This document shows positions 12,284 through 23,489 of a DNA stretch of 64,000 bases, piece by piece (the stretch's first letter is position 1; the number at the start of each line of letters is the position of its first letter). The position numbers were made by a program, and so were the translations under genes. A model generated the notes under the pieces. That model saw only the letters and a list, made by a program, of their open reading frames with translations, did not search any database and was not told where the DNA came from. Location: contig OX392538.1 in NCBI GenBank assembly GCA_947623455.1, positions 33,913,001 through 33,977,000 on the forward strand, in the 5' to 3' direction. Source of the stretch: Mimachlamys varia. Taxonomy: Eukaryota; Mollusca; Bivalvia; Pectinida; Pectinidae.

Positions 12284-12674
12284 TTAAAGGCCCAATATAC
12301 GTAACTTCAGGAAATTTTTCGTGATTCTGAAAAATTCTGATAAAAAACCCAGTTGATAACCATGCAAAAATAAGCGTAAAACGCAGTAAACCTGGGCGCT
12401 AACTAGTAAGAAACTCTTGACAGAAAAATCCAAAGAATTGAAAATAATTCAGTTGAGGCCTACTTCACAACAATCCGAAGTTAGAAAACAGTTCAAATGG
12501 ATGCGTGTTTACAAATACCAACTTTCAGCTGCTGCTGTACCGGTAACCGCGTGAGAATTCATCTTGGATATTGCTGATATCAGTTAATCTTCACTAAATC
12601 TATAGATATAATAAGTTATTAGGCCTGATTTTCACTTCAAGTTTTGCCGAAAGTTACGTATACTGGGCCTTTAA
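12284..12674 (+). mobile_element. TTAA-flanked MITE, copy 2
   Basis: 391 bp, same inverted ends and TTAA borders as copy 1, with one substitution in the right end (TATACTGGGCC). It lies about 560 bp past the SWEET stop codon, so it may sit in or beyond the 3' UTR. Confidence 0.88.
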
Positions 12675-14713
12675 GAATAATAAATCATGAAATATTTCAA
12701 TTTTGTTTTCAAAGAAAATGTTATTGTGATATGAAGACATATTGCAGATTAAGTACTCTAAAATATCTATATTTTCTAAAATCAACATGTGCAGAATTAC
12801 ACTATTTTATTATGTTGTTCCATTTTATCTTATCATGAACCTGGTTGCTATGGTGATGTTACTTGGTGCAGAAAGTGTTTATATTTGGTTGCTATAGTAA
12901 TGATACCTGGTGCAGAACTGAGTTGGTCTCGTGTCTTTTACTGTGATAACTTGTTGTTTACATGACCTTGTTGTTTTAAATTGACCTATTTTTAGTATCT
13001 TAATCAATTTAACCTGAGTCACAACAATGCCTTCAAATTGAGCATTTCCCGGATTCTCAACGACTGAATATAGTACAGTAGCAAAAGCCCTCAAATCATG
13101 AATTAAGAACCTTCAGTTCAGGATTAACTTTTATTTTGTTTATGAAATCATAAATTCAATGGAGCAAAAGGTAAATTGTGTTTAGTTAAATTTACCGACT
13201 GCTCCATTGGATTTTTGATATCATAAACTAAAAAGGTTAATTCATATATTTACAGTATTTTTCTGTAAATGTTTCATAAGTTTTCTGCTCAAAAATAGCC
13301 CCATCTGCGGACATATATTTCATTTCAAAACTTACAAACTTGAAAACAGTTCAATAAATGTAACAGCATAAAGTTTGCATAAGCCGTAGTTAGCTCCGCC
13401 CATGTCCATTGTTGATGACGTCGTACAAAAGTGACTCGAACTGGATAATTTGCATAGCTATGCACACATGTATTTGTTGTCGATGTCATAGAATTTTGGC
13501 ATTTCCTCAAGTATAGTTATTGTAAAATAACTCTAGTTTGCAGTACAATGGTTATCAAGTGAATGTCAGTGTAGACTGTAAATATTATAAGAATGAAGAC
13601 CGTTATGAGATAGGAGCCATAAAATTGGAACATGTGGTTACATAATTATACATGTATTAAAAGTTGAAATATTCATAGCGTGGGAATGCTCGTTTTCATT
13701 CGCTTTGAGAAATAGTGAAAATGTATTTGTTTAATCATCCTCATATGTTCATGCACTATTGAATTTCAACATTGAACTTTGATTAGCCGCTAAATATCAT
13801 GTATGTATGTCTACCGTAACGCAAAAACTATCTGCATGTGAATATTCATGCAGAGAAAGTAGAATACATAGTTTTCATAACTTTTACCAAAGTGAAGTTT
13901 CTACATCGCTGTTTGATTAAAGTGTGCGAATGCAATTAACATTTCCAAAAACAAACGTTTTAACCTCAACTGTTCATATGTTCCAGTGACTATTTAATGG
14001 GGTTTTTGTTCTTTCCAATTCAGGAATTAATGCTTTCTTGTATACCAAAGATAGGACCAAACTAAGTTCAGTAGTTAAAGAAGAGCAACATTTTAAACAA
14101 TATCACCTTAATGAACTGTATACTAGTTTCTTATTCAATGATAGCAATACCATAGTTCAAATGTTATCACTTCTCTGAAAGAATTCTACTTTCACATATA
14201 CAGTCAAACCTCATTACATGCATTTTAAATTATTTTAATATTGAAATTTAACGGAATTCAATAATTTGAGTTATTGGTTTGGGCGAGATGACTATTTGTA
14301 CTTTAATTACTACATATTGGGAAACGATTTAAAAGAAATATTGCTGCCTTCATTCCAGCCATATTCAAGAAGGTAGTACAAAATACGTTTACAATGTAAC
14401 TAGTTTATTGATGTACTAATATTTTTGGTTTCATTGCAACTAAATTTTCCTTTTACAAAGAAGTAGTCTCATAATGAGTTATTATATATCTACTAAATGT
14501 CTTGCCTTGCAGTGACATTTGATAACAAATCTCCCTGCTAATGATTTAACGGTGCTAGGATATAAGTGCAATATTTAGGGTATCAAGCTATAGGGTGTAG
14601 GTCTAATGTAATACATGCCCTTTGGACCTTTTACATTCAAGTAGAGATATGACTTTTTTGTCCTTGCCTTATCAATTATTTTAACGTAGTGTAATAATTC
14701 CTTAAGGGTGTAT
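12675..14713. other. No gene seen; downstream of SWEET
   Basis: AT-rich, with a possible polyadenylation signal AATAAA near 12678. At 14203, CAGTCAAACCTC resembles a Tigger-type end, but no partner was found. Confidence 0.45.
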
Positions 14714-14718
14714 GCTAC

Positions 14719-14905
14719 TGTAGGATACTTGAACAGACGAATCGAATCCAGATTGAACTTTACTAGCATTTAATACGTTTACGCCATCTTGATAACTACC
14801 CATAATCCCTAGCGGTGAGATAACTCTAGATCAACTGAATATAGCACAGATGTACATAGGTTGTGGAGTTATCTCCCTTTGACTAGATGATGTTACTACA
14901 CTACA
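14719..14905 (-). repeat. 3' LTR of the retrotransposon
   Basis: 187 bp, identical by eye to 19271-19457, preceded on its outer side by GCTAC at 14714-14718. Identity of the two LTRs implies recent insertion. Confidence 0.93.
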
Positions 14906-14918
14906 TCTCCTCTTTTCC
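14906..14918 (-). other. Polypurine tract
   Basis: The minus strand has GGAAAAGAGGAGA directly against the TG start of the 3' LTR, the expected place for plus-strand priming. Confidence 0.8.
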
Positions 14919-15162
14919 TAGAAGTTACATAATATCATTTTGAAAGGACACTATTAACTTTCATTTAACGTATATACTTAGACATTATGATAAACTGGTA
15001 ATAAAAGTTCAAAATAGTAAGTCTTTTAACACTTGCTAATTAACACAGCAATAGAAAACATTATTGAATTTCAACTCAATTTTGAACAGTTAAAGTTCTC
15101 TTTGCGCGAACGATGCTTAACTCAACACTAATCGCGAACACTTGAACAAGAGAAAGTACTTA

Positions 15163-17346
15163 TTAACTCATGATAAAGTCACCAAATTTCTTTGGTAAGT
15201 GCTTTTCTCTCACAGGCCTCTGTACCGCTTTATTTACAGTTTCTGCTTCAGCCTCAACTACCGGATTGGAATCATCCACTTTAGTCTCCTCAATCGAACC
15301 ATCTTTGTCACAAGCACGAGACAAATTCTCAGAATCACTCTGTTCCTGAGCCATTTCCATTGGTGTATTGTAACGTTTTACAAACGTACTGTTTCGTTTG
15401 TACTGCACTCCTGCATCTGACTCAACGACACAGCTGTTACCGCGTTTATCGATAAGTGTGTACGGCACATTCTGATACTGAGTGTCAACCTTGCTTTGCT
15501 TCGAATCGCGTTTCAACAGTACCGTATCACCAACCACTAGATCAGACCTTCTAGCACCGCGTTTCGCGTCCACATAGAGTTTGTTCTTGTATTTCATCTC
15601 AGTGTCTCGATCGCGCACACCTTCCTCCAATGTTTTCCTTCCCATTTCCTCTATTTGCGGCAATTTAGTCCGTAGCTTTCGTCCAAACATCAGTTCTGCA
15701 GGCGAGACACCGGTAACTTTGTGTGGAGTACTCCTGTAGGCAAGTAAGTATGTACGGATCTCTCGTCTCCAATCTTTTGATTCAGAATGAGCAATCTTTA
15801 TCCGTTTCAGCAGTGACCTATTCTGTCGCTCCACTTCGCCATTTGCCGCTGGGTGTAATGGTGTGACACGTCTGTGTTCTATGCCATTCCCACTCAAATA
15901 CTCCTTGAACTTTCCTGACCTGAACTGAGGACCGTTATCTGACGTCACTGAACATGGCAAACCATGCCGACAAAACATGTTCTCGAGAATATCTGTCACT
16001 TTCTCCGTTGATGTGTCCTTTGTTACCTCTATTTCAAAGTACCGACTATAATAATCGACAACAACGAGAATGTAATGTCCTGACGGGAGTGGTCCCATGA
16101 AGTCGATCGCAACATCCTGCCATGGTCCAGTTGGTAATGGTGTAGGTGTGATTTCTTCTGGGTGCATTTTACCATCTACAATCTGACATCCACGACATGA
16201 TTTCACGTACTTTTCAACATCACTGTCCATGTGAGGCCACCAAACTTTCGTTCGGAGCTGCTGTTTGGTACCTACTACTCCTAAATGTCCTTGATGGGCT
16301 AACTGAATGCATTTCAACCGTAAGTTCTGTGGTATCACAAGCCTCGTTCCTCTCAAGACCAAGTACCCTAGTTGACAAATCTCATCACGGACTGGATAAT
16401 AATGAGTACACGACTTATCCCATCGACAAGCACGCAAACAGTCTCTGACAGCACTAAGCTCCTCGTCAAGTTTTGAAACTTCCTCGACCTCTCTTGTAGA
16501 CAAGGCAGCTGGAGTTGCCTCCCTTGCCACGAAATGCACATAGTCTACTGTATCAGACTCAACTCTGCTTTGTACAGATCTGCTTTCCGCATGTGTAGTT
16601 ACTAGTCTCGACAACGCGTCAGCAACATTTTTCTTGCCAGGTATATATGTGATTGTGAAGTTATACGGCATCAAGCGCATTATCCATCGCTCAATCCGAG
16701 CACTAGGTTTTGACCTAGGTCCATACAACGCCTGGAGTGGCTTATGGTCTGTTACCAGTTCAAATTTTATTCCATACAGGTACAGTCGGAACTTTTCCAG
16801 GGCCCAGACTACTGCAAGTGCCTCTTTCTCCGTAGTGGAGTACTTCCGTTCCACGTCTGACAATGCTTTGCTGGCATAACTTATAACCTTTGGGTTATTT
16901 CCCTCGTACTGGACAAGTACGGCCCCGAGTCCCACATTACTAGCATCAGTCACCACCTGTGTTTTAGCATCGAGTCTAAAATGTCCCAGTGTGTCTGCCT
17001 GAGCTAAACTTTCCTTCAACTTCTCGAAGCTGTCCTGTTGTTCCTTTTCCCATGTGAACGTAACTCCAGTCTTTGTCAGTTTCCTCAAAGGTTCCGATAT
17101 TGTTGCCAAGTGGGGAATGTATCGGCCACTAAAGTTTACAAGCCCTAAGAAGCTCCTAATTTCTGTTGCTGATGAAGGTGCTTTCGCTTCAACAATAGCC
17201 TTGACCCGTTCTGATGTAGGTCCTATACCGTTCCTTGAAAGCATGTGCCCCATGAACGTTATCTTATCTAGTCCTATCTGACATTTCCCCTTGTTGAGCG
17301 TAAGACCTCTCTCCTTTATCCTATCCAGTGCTTTCATAAGCCTCAT
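15163..17346 (-). CDS. Retrotransposon RT(3' part)-RNase H-integrase, 727 aa
   Basis: Begins in RT thumb sequence (GKCQIGLDKITFMGH), then RNase H (VVTDASNVGLGAVLVQ and EKEALAVVWALEKFR). Next comes the H2C2 integrase finger (HQGHLGVVGTKQQL, SCRGC) and the integrase core with its three acidic positions in VAIDFMGPLP, TSDNGPQF and NGEVERQNRS. The C-terminal part has the LVVGDTVLLKRD block common to gypsy integrases; no chromodomain is seen. The first methionine is internal to RT, so this is the second half of a broken polyprotein rather than an independent gene. Confidence 0.88.
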   Translation of the reverse strand: MRLMKALDRIKERGLTLNKGKCQIGLDKITFMGHMLSRNGIGPTSERVKAIVEAKAPSSATEIRSFLGLVNFSGRYIPHLATISEPLRKLTKTGVTFTWEKEQQDSFEKLKESLAQADTLGHFRLDAKTQVVTDASNVGLGAVLVQYEGNNPKVISYASKALSDVERKYSTTEKEALAVVWALEKFRLYLYGIKFELVTDHKPLQALYGPRSKPSARIERWIMRLMPYNFTITYIPGKKNVADALSRLVTTHAESRSVQSRVESDTVDYVHFVAREATPAALSTREVEEVSKLDEELSAVRDCLRACRWDKSCTHYYPVRDEICQLGYLVLRGTRLVIPQNLRLKCIQLAHQGHLGVVGTKQQLRTKVWWPHMDSDVEKYVKSCRGCQIVDGKMHPEEITPTPLPTGPWQDVAIDFMGPLPSGHYILVVVDYYSRYFEIEVTKDTSTEKVTDILENMFCRHGLPCSVTSDNGPQFRSGKFKEYLSGNGIEHRRVTPLHPAANGEVERQNRSLLKRIKIAHSESKDWRREIRTYLLAYRSTPHKVTGVSPAELMFGRKLRTKLPQIEEMGRKTLEEGVRDRDTEMKYKNKLYVDAKRGARRSDLVVGDTVLLKRDSKQSKVDTQYQNVPYTLIDKRGNSCVVESDAGVQYKRNSTFVKRYNTPMEMAQEQSDSENLSRACDKDGSIEETKVDDSNPVVEAEAETVNKAVQRPVREKHLPKKFGDFIMS

Positions 17347-17462
17347 GTCATGTTCTTCTTTTGTCCTTCCGTGTATGACAATATCGTCCGATATGTTCTG
17401 AACACCTTCACAAGCATGGAGAACTTGTGAAATAACCTGCTGTTATTTCTCTGGAGCTGAGT
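17347..17462 (-). pseudogene. Frameshifted RT catalytic core between the two polyprotein parts
   Basis: The 116 nt between the two open frames encode the RT palm with the Asp-Asp pair (codons near 17383-17388). They lie in the frame of the downstream part, one base out from the upstream part. A shift of one base falls near 17459, and a second in-frame TAA sits at 17443-17445. Two lesions make a single sequencing error an insufficient explanation. Confidence 0.8.
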
Positions 17463-19199
17463 TTATCCAAACATCAAGCGTTTGTACCTGTATAGACCAG
17501 TGTGAGTGACGAATGTTGTGACGTCCCTCGACTCTTCATCTAACTCTATTTGGTGATATCCGTACTTTAGGTCCAATTTACTAAACAGCTCACTACCGTT
17601 CATGTTATACATGATTTCATCTACAGTCGGAATTGGATGTCTCTCTCGTAGGATAGATTTGTTGGCTTGTCTCATATCGACGCATAAACGAATGTCTCCA
17701 TCAGGCTTTGGTACGACGATTACTGGACTGACCCATGATGAGGGTTTGTTGACCTTCTCGATTATGTCCTTTGCTTCCAACTCCGCTATCTTATCACTGA
17801 CCTTTTGACGTAGGCTGTAAGGCACTCTATACATGCGCTGTGCTACTGGCTGCACGGTTTTGTCAATGTGTAAGGTTAATTGATAGTCTTTCAACTTCCC
17901 TATTCCTTCAAAAATATCTGTTTCTGACACAGCATTGACAACGGTTCCAACTCTGAGAATCCCCAGTTTGACAGCAGTATGTTTTCCTAATAATGCCGGT
18001 CCATGTCCGTCCATCACATAAATGTCACTTTCTATCTGTTTCGAAGTATCCGGGACACTTATCTTGGTTGAAAACTTTCCAATAAGCTTCAGTGGTTCTT
18101 TTGCACCGTACGCGAATAATTTCTTATCCGTTCTCTGTGATGTGCACCGAATGTGGTTCCTTTTCAAATTTTCCCACATCTCACTGTCAATGATGTTAAC
18201 AGTTGCACCACTGTCTATTACAAACTCAACTTCCTGTTCATCTAACACAACTTTAAAACATTCTGATGACCTTGACCCTTGTGTGACCTTGAATGCATAT
18301 TCATCCTCACTTCCTGTGTCACTTCCTGTTCCTGGTGCTACTGCATGGACTTTCCCCTTTTTCCCATACTTGTGTGACTTCTTATAATTACTGCTTGTAC
18401 TGCTATAACTCCTTGGGTTGTCTCCCTTTTCTTTGGTTTTACAGCACTTATAGAAATGTCCAATCTGACCACATTTCTTGCATTTCTTTCCCTTTGCTGG
18501 ACACTGTGGATCTCTACCGAAATGTCCGACTAAACCACATCTATAACAGGTTCCTTTACTTTGACCATGATTACTGCCTCCTGGTTTACTGTGTACGCTG
18601 TGAACCGATGCACTACTCGTAGCATTGCTAGCACCCTGTGGATTTTCTATTCTCCTGGCCTGACTTTCAGAAGTTTCTAACGCTTGGGCAATTGTACGCA
18701 CCTGATCCAACGTAAGATCTTCCCCCTTTTCAAGTAATCGAGTCCTGAGTTTGTGAGATTTACATTTTTCGATGATTTGGTCTCTAATCTCTTCGTAAAC
18801 TTTGTCAAATTTACATAGTTGGGCCTGTTGTTTCAATCTTACGATAAACTGTTCAATGTTCTCATCATCTTGACATAATTTACGGAAACAGTATCGTTCA
18901 TATGGTATATTCACCTGACCTTTGAAGTGAGTGTCCAAAACATTGACTGCTCTAGCATAGACGTCATCGCCAGTTCCCTCCGGGAGAGTAAAGAATATAT
19001 CCTGAACTTCAGGTCCTGCACAGTGTAACAATAAGGCTTTCTTCTGATCGTGATCTTTCACACCTTTTCCTACAGCGAACAGTTCAAAACTGCGCATCCA
19101 TCTTTCCCACGTTTGCCGTAGTTTATTTGGGTCACCACGTGGTTCGAACGAACTCAAGCCATTTAGTTGAATTATCTTTGACATGATCACTTTTCTCAC
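17463..19199 (-). CDS. Retrotransposon Gag-protease-RT(5' part), 578 aa
   Basis: Gag-like N-terminal half, then two zinc knuckles: C218/C221/H226/C233, with a six-residue last spacing, and C240/C243/H248/C253. A retroviral-type aspartic protease follows, with DSG at residues 329-331. The start of reverse transcriptase reads PKPDGDIRLCVDMRQANK, then LDLKYGYHQIEL. The frame stops right after the LMFG block, just before the catalytic Asp-Asp region. Start could be M1 or the MSK at 19184. Gag and Pol are continuous without a frameshift signal, as in Mag-like elements. The break at the 3' end is treated under findings; no restored product is given. Confidence 0.88.
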   Translation of the reverse strand: MRKVIMSKIIQLNGLSSFEPRGDPNKLRQTWERWMRSFELFAVGKGVKDHDQKKALLLHCAGPEVQDIFFTLPEGTGDDVYARAVNVLDTHFKGQVNIPYERYCFRKLCQDDENIEQFIVRLKQQAQLCKFDKVYEEIRDQIIEKCKSHKLRTRLLEKGEDLTLDQVRTIAQALETSESQARRIENPQGASNATSSASVHSVHSKPGGSNHGQSKGTCYRCGLVGHFGRDPQCPAKGKKCKKCGQIGHFYKCCKTKEKGDNPRSYSSTSSNYKKSHKYGKKGKVHAVAPGTGSDTGSEDEYAFKVTQGSRSSECFKVVLDEQEVEFVIDSGATVNIIDSEMWENLKRNHIRCTSQRTDKKLFAYGAKEPLKLIGKFSTKISVPDTSKQIESDIYVMDGHGPALLGKHTAVKLGILRVGTVVNAVSETDIFEGIGKLKDYQLTLHIDKTVQPVAQRMYRVPYSLRQKVSDKIAELEAKDIIEKVNKPSSWVSPVIVVPKPDGDIRLCVDMRQANKSILRERHPIPTVDEIMYNMNGSELFSKLDLKYGYHQIELDEESRDVTTFVTHTGLYRYKRLMFG

Positions 19200-19254
19200 T
19201 TGACTTACTTCGTAAACTCATTTAAGACAGTTCTTACAGGTTTTTGCGGTTTGT

Positions 19255-19268
19255 CATCCTCGTCGCCA
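19255..19268 (-). other. Primer-binding site, tRNA-Ser type
   Basis: Two bases inside the 5' LTR the minus strand reads TGGCGACGAGGATG. This is complementary over 14 nt to the 3' end of the tRNA-Ser(GCT) type ending ...CATCCTCGTCG plus CCA. The tRNA match is from memory of the human tRNA-Ser(GCT) 3' end. Confidence 0.75.
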
Positions 19269-19270
19269 GT

Positions 19271-19457
19271 TGTAGGATACTTGAACAGACGAATCGAATC
19301 CAGATTGAACTTTACTAGCATTTAATACGTTTACGCCATCTTGATAACTACCCATAATCCCTAGCGGTGAGATAACTCTAGATCAACTGAATATAGCACA
19401 GATGTACATAGGTTGTGGAGTTATCTCCCTTTGACTAGATGATGTTACTACACTACA
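19271..19457 (-). repeat. 5' LTR of the retrotransposon
   Basis: 187 bp, TG...CA ends in the minus orientation, identical by eye to 14719-14905. As the upstream LTR it should contain the promoter, but no clear TATA box stands out. GCTAC follows at 19458-19462. Confidence 0.93.
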
Positions 19458-19462
19458 GCTAC

Positions 19463-20914
19463 CTTTCCATTTTTATGCACCTTTTAAAAAGAGTTCCGAA
19501 GTAAGAGTACCACTTGAAAATTACTAAATGAAACATTAAAATTTATTTGAACTTCCTGGCAATCAATGTTTGATATTGAAGAGTCCTCACATTGAGCAAA
19601 TTGAATTCATTTTCATTGCTACCCAATGGTAATTCAAAAAGAGTAATTCAAGGGGTGTAATTCAAATTTCAAGAGAAAATAAATCCTACCCTAATTTTTT
19701 TTTTTAATATAAAATTCCAACATAATTTTCCTAATAAGGAAAAGAAATAGCTGTGTCATTGATGCATAAAACACATTCATGTTAGCCTGACCAAGTCCGC
19801 AACAGACCTAAACACTGTTCACAAATCAGAATCTGTTCCCTCATGTGTATTTTGTCATGTATTTATTTACGGGTTTGTGTAATATGTATGTTCATAAGTT
19901 AAATACAGCTGATATCTGATGTTGTATACTTGAAAATAGGATCATTGTATCACATGCTTTGTAATTCAAAAGTGAAACCCGGTCGATCTTGAAAAGATGA
20001 AATTGTACAGTGTAAAAAACAATCTGTCAGAACTTTATCCGTTATATACCTGACTCTACTAGCTACATGTTAGACAAATAAAAAAAAATATGATTTTAAA
20101 AGTTACTTTTTGGAAAAAGGTAACCTTTAATTATTATTAAAGCTCCGGGGGGCAGTTATAAAATATAGTTTAAGCCTTTTAGAAAATTTTCAGATGAATT
20201 GTCCTGTCAGAAAGTGCTTTGTCAAGCAATACGAGATATTTTTTCTGTCACAAAATAGTTTGTCAAATTAATTTGCTTATATAGTCCAATTACACAAAGT
20301 TTTATTTTTTCAGTTTACTTGACTAAACACAGTACTTTTTAGTACAATAATTTTGAAATAAGTTGTATGAACGTATGTAAAAAGAACTTATAGATCTGGA
20401 TATAAGTAATGATAGACTTAAGTTTGATTTAAACTCCATGTAACTTTAACAGCTTATAAACACTGCACAATGATGAAACTTAGGGAAAGTCTTAAGTGGA
20501 TATCGACTTGAGTTTGCTTAAAGCTGAATTACTTGGTAAAACTTCATTGACACTTAAAGACGATATAATGGAAGAAATCCGACGTCAGTGTTCCTTACGA
20601 ATAGCATGCATGGCAACGCCTAACACATTTTGTAAATTTACAATTAAATACCCAATTGGTGCATATAATATTTTTTGAAAAGATAAGTTGAAAAATATCT
20701 TTAAGATTGTTGTACATATGTTTTTGCATCATCTGTTCATATTGTGCCATACTGTTGCATATTACTGGCAATCATATTTTAATTAATTAAAGCTTATTAA
20801 TTACATATTTGTATGAATATGCATGTTGTGTTTCTGTTAACAGAGACACCTTATTTGTTGATACAATAGCCTTAATTTTTGCATTTGTTTTTTTAACACA
20901 ATTTATTTATACCC
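19463..20914. other. No gene seen
   Basis: AT-rich sequence right of the retrotransposon without coding, tandem or inverted structure that I could support. Confidence 0.45.
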
Positions 20915-22490
20915 CGCAACGAAGTAAGGGGTTATACTGGAATCAGGTTGTTCGTCCGTCCGTCCGTCCGTCTGTCCATCCGTCTGTAAACACAGCAATA
21001 TACTGGCTACTCCTCCTTAACTACTGAGGTAATTTCAACGAAAATTGGTGGCAATAGTCCATACACATTGTAGATGTGCGTAATCTATATCACATTCAAA
21101 AATGTTGGTTGCCATGGTAACCAGTTCAAAATACCCAAATTCTTGTCTAACACGAATTTGTCAGCACCACAACCTCATCTAAACCTATGAACTGATTTCA
21201 ATGGAACTACACAGGAATGTAAGAGACCGTAAATATGCATGCAGTTATTTTTTCTTACAGCAATTTAGGTTGCCTTGGTAACCAGGTCATATTAACAGGT
21301 TTTTGCTGGAAACTGTTGACTAGAAAACTCCTAATCAGTAAACGAAATTCAATGAAGTTTCACATGAATGTTATGAATCATGCGTAGATATGTATGCATA
21401 TTATTTTATGCGGACTTACAGTTGCCATGCTAACCAGGTCACTATAAACAGGTTTTTGTTGGAAAATTTTGGTTGGAAAAATGTTTCTAAACCTGTGCAC
21501 CAATTTTAACAAAACTGCACAGGGATGCAGTGTAGATGTATCTGCAGATTAAAATGTGTTCATCATCAACATTGGTTTATTATGTTAAGTTTTTATTGCA
21601 AAGGTTGGTGGCGGGGTCATAAGTTCTAGTTGCAATTTGTTGACTCGTTCAACCCAAAAAACGCATTTGAACTCTTCTTATTCAATGGTTGGAATAGTCC
21701 ATTATGCATTTGGAAAAGTGAAGAGTAGACTTTTTTAACTAAAGGGAACAACCTTGTGGACGATCTCACTTTTCTCCTTCAAAGAATGGACACGGAAATA
21801 CATTTCATACTTTTTGTGTTTCAATGATAAACTTGTTTTGAATTTGAAATGATTATTTCAAATCTTATTTTTTTGCTACTATAGTCGGATTTCTGCTTTT
21901 TAGGTCATCTAACCCTAAGGGCCAAGATGACCTTTTGTCATTGTGCTTCTTCCGTCGTCGTGCGCCGTCCGTAAACTTTTCACATTTCAAACTTTTTCTC
22001 GAGTTCCACCAGTGTGATTAAGCTGAAACTTGCCTGAAATAATCCCGGGATGGTCTCAACCAAGTGTTGTTATTTTTGGGGTTGTTCCGAAATCCAAGAT
22101 GTCTGCCACAACCGCCATTTTGAAAAAAAACATTTTAAACTTCTTCTCATGTTCCACCAATGGGATTGAGCTGAAGCTTGCCTAAAATGATCCTGAGATG
22201 GTTCCAACCAAGTGTTGTTTATTTTTCGGATTAGTCCCAAGGCCGCCAAAGGAGCCATCTCAAAAAACACATTTTAAATTTCTTCTCAAGCTCCACTGGT
22301 GCAGTTGAGTAGAAAATTGTTGGGGCGTTAAGGAAGAGAAATCCATTCAAGTGTTGTTATTTTCATGGTAAGAAAAAACTTTGACATGGCAACCTATGCG
22401 GACATTTTGTAACATTATTGTTCAATCACTGTTTTACACAGTAGTAGGATGCACTTTCAATTGGTAGTCAGATGACCGTTAAGGCCCTTA
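20915..22490 (+). repeat. Old dispersed repeats
   Basis: It begins with CCCCGCAACGAAGTAAGGGG and a (GTCC)n stretch. From 21900 it changes to a second repeat (AGGTCATCTAACCCTAAGGG, with CGTCGTCGTGCGCCGTCC). Two ~115-bp subrepeats about a CAAGTGTTGTT block lie near 22060 and 22210. No gene seen. Confidence 0.6.
21641..21728. mobile_element. ~90-bp hairpin MITE, copy 4
   Basis: GACTCGTTCAACCCAAAAAA...GGTTGGAATAGTCCATTATG; degenerate ends. Confidence 0.55.
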
Positions 22491-22535
22491 CGCCTATTGG
22501 TTTTTGTCTGGTTGATGTTTTTTTTTTTTCGTTAC

Positions 22536-22621
22536 CACTGATAACTGTTGAGCATGTCTCCGTCTTTGTATGACCTTCCTGATAACTGTTGAGCATGTCT
22601 CCGTCTTTGTATGACCTTCCT
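22536..22621 (+). repeat. ~43-bp tandem duplication
   Basis: CTGATAACTGTTGAGCATGT plus CTCCGTCTTTGTATGACCTT occurs twice in a row with no differences seen. Confidence 0.85.
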
Positions 22622-22774
22622 GTTTATATTAAGGATGTGAATTGTCATTAGTCCCTTTCGTCTTGACAATCAGTTTTGTTTCAGTCTGTAATCTTTAATT
22701 TTTCACCCCCCAATTGTAAATATTATAAACAGTATCCGGCTTCATGCATATTCACATTTTTACTAAAACCTTGA

Positions 22775-22875
22775 CAAAATGATAAATTTTAAGTAAGTTA
22801 TAGCCAAAGTAAGAAATAAGGTTTGAGCACAAAATCTGTGCTTGAGCATGAGAACGGTTTCATGAATACGGGCCC
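22775..22875. mobile_element. Fragment of the 41101-type MITE
   Basis: Reverse-complement match to the first ~100 bp of 41101-41360, ending TTTCATGAATACGGGCC. The other end is missing. Confidence 0.65.
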
Positions 22876-23397
22876 AGATCTTATTCTCTTGTACTTTTAC
22901 AAGGATCTCCATGTAAATTTTTCCTTTGTTCCTATTTTGCCTCTTGTTTAATAGATTTTGAGTTCCTATTATGGTTTTGTTGACGCTTTGGTCTTCTCTA
23001 ATCTTTTTTCTTAATATATATAATCAAAAGACCATGAATTAATAAAAGGTTCCAAATGAATTAAAAGGCTGAATACACAAACTAAGAGCAAATATTTTAA
23101 AAATAATATGTTTATCCATGAATTCATATTATTGTGAAATAGAGGGTTTTGTTTTTAGAAAACTACGGAAGTTTGCCCCATGAAAATATTTCATTTTACA
23201 GTATTGAATTTCTGATTATTGTGTTTTCTATGAAAACATTTTTCCTGCAGTCCTTGTCACCCTTCCATAGCAAGGACAGTCTTGTAATCACAGCAAATGC
23301 AGTACAGTATGTCATATTGACATATATAATAGGCAAATGTACATTTTCCTTTTTTTAATTTGTTTTAAACACATTTTGAAGTTAACCAAAATTGTTT

Positions 23398-23489
23398 ATT
23401 AACTCATTCACCCCCAAATAAGCATCTGAACTCTTCCATTTCAAAGGTTGGACTAGTTCATTATGAAATTTAAGGGGTGAAGTTGTTAA
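23398..23489. mobile_element. ~90-bp hairpin MITE, copy 5
   Basis: ATTAACTCATTCACCCCCAA...TTAAGGGGTGAAGTTGTTAA. Confidence 0.65.

Larger units (their letters stand above)
14719..19457 (-). mobile_element. Gypsy/Mag-type (Steamer-like layout) LTR retrotransposon, recent but RT-broken
   Basis: A 4739-bp element, transcribed on the minus strand. Two 187-bp LTRs, starting TG and ending CA, are identical by eye. It is flanked by the 5-bp target duplication GCTAC at 14714-14718 and 19458-19462. Inside, in order: primer-binding site, a Gag-protease-RT reading frame, then RT end, RNase H, H2C2 zinc finger and DDE integrase, and a polypurine tract. Gag and Pol share one frame, as in Mag and Steamer elements; there is no chromodomain and no envelope frame. 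The RT core is disrupted by a frameshift and a stop. It is unlike its neighbours, being less AT-rich and long-frame coding. Lineage placement is by organisation, not by a tree. Confidence 0.95.
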
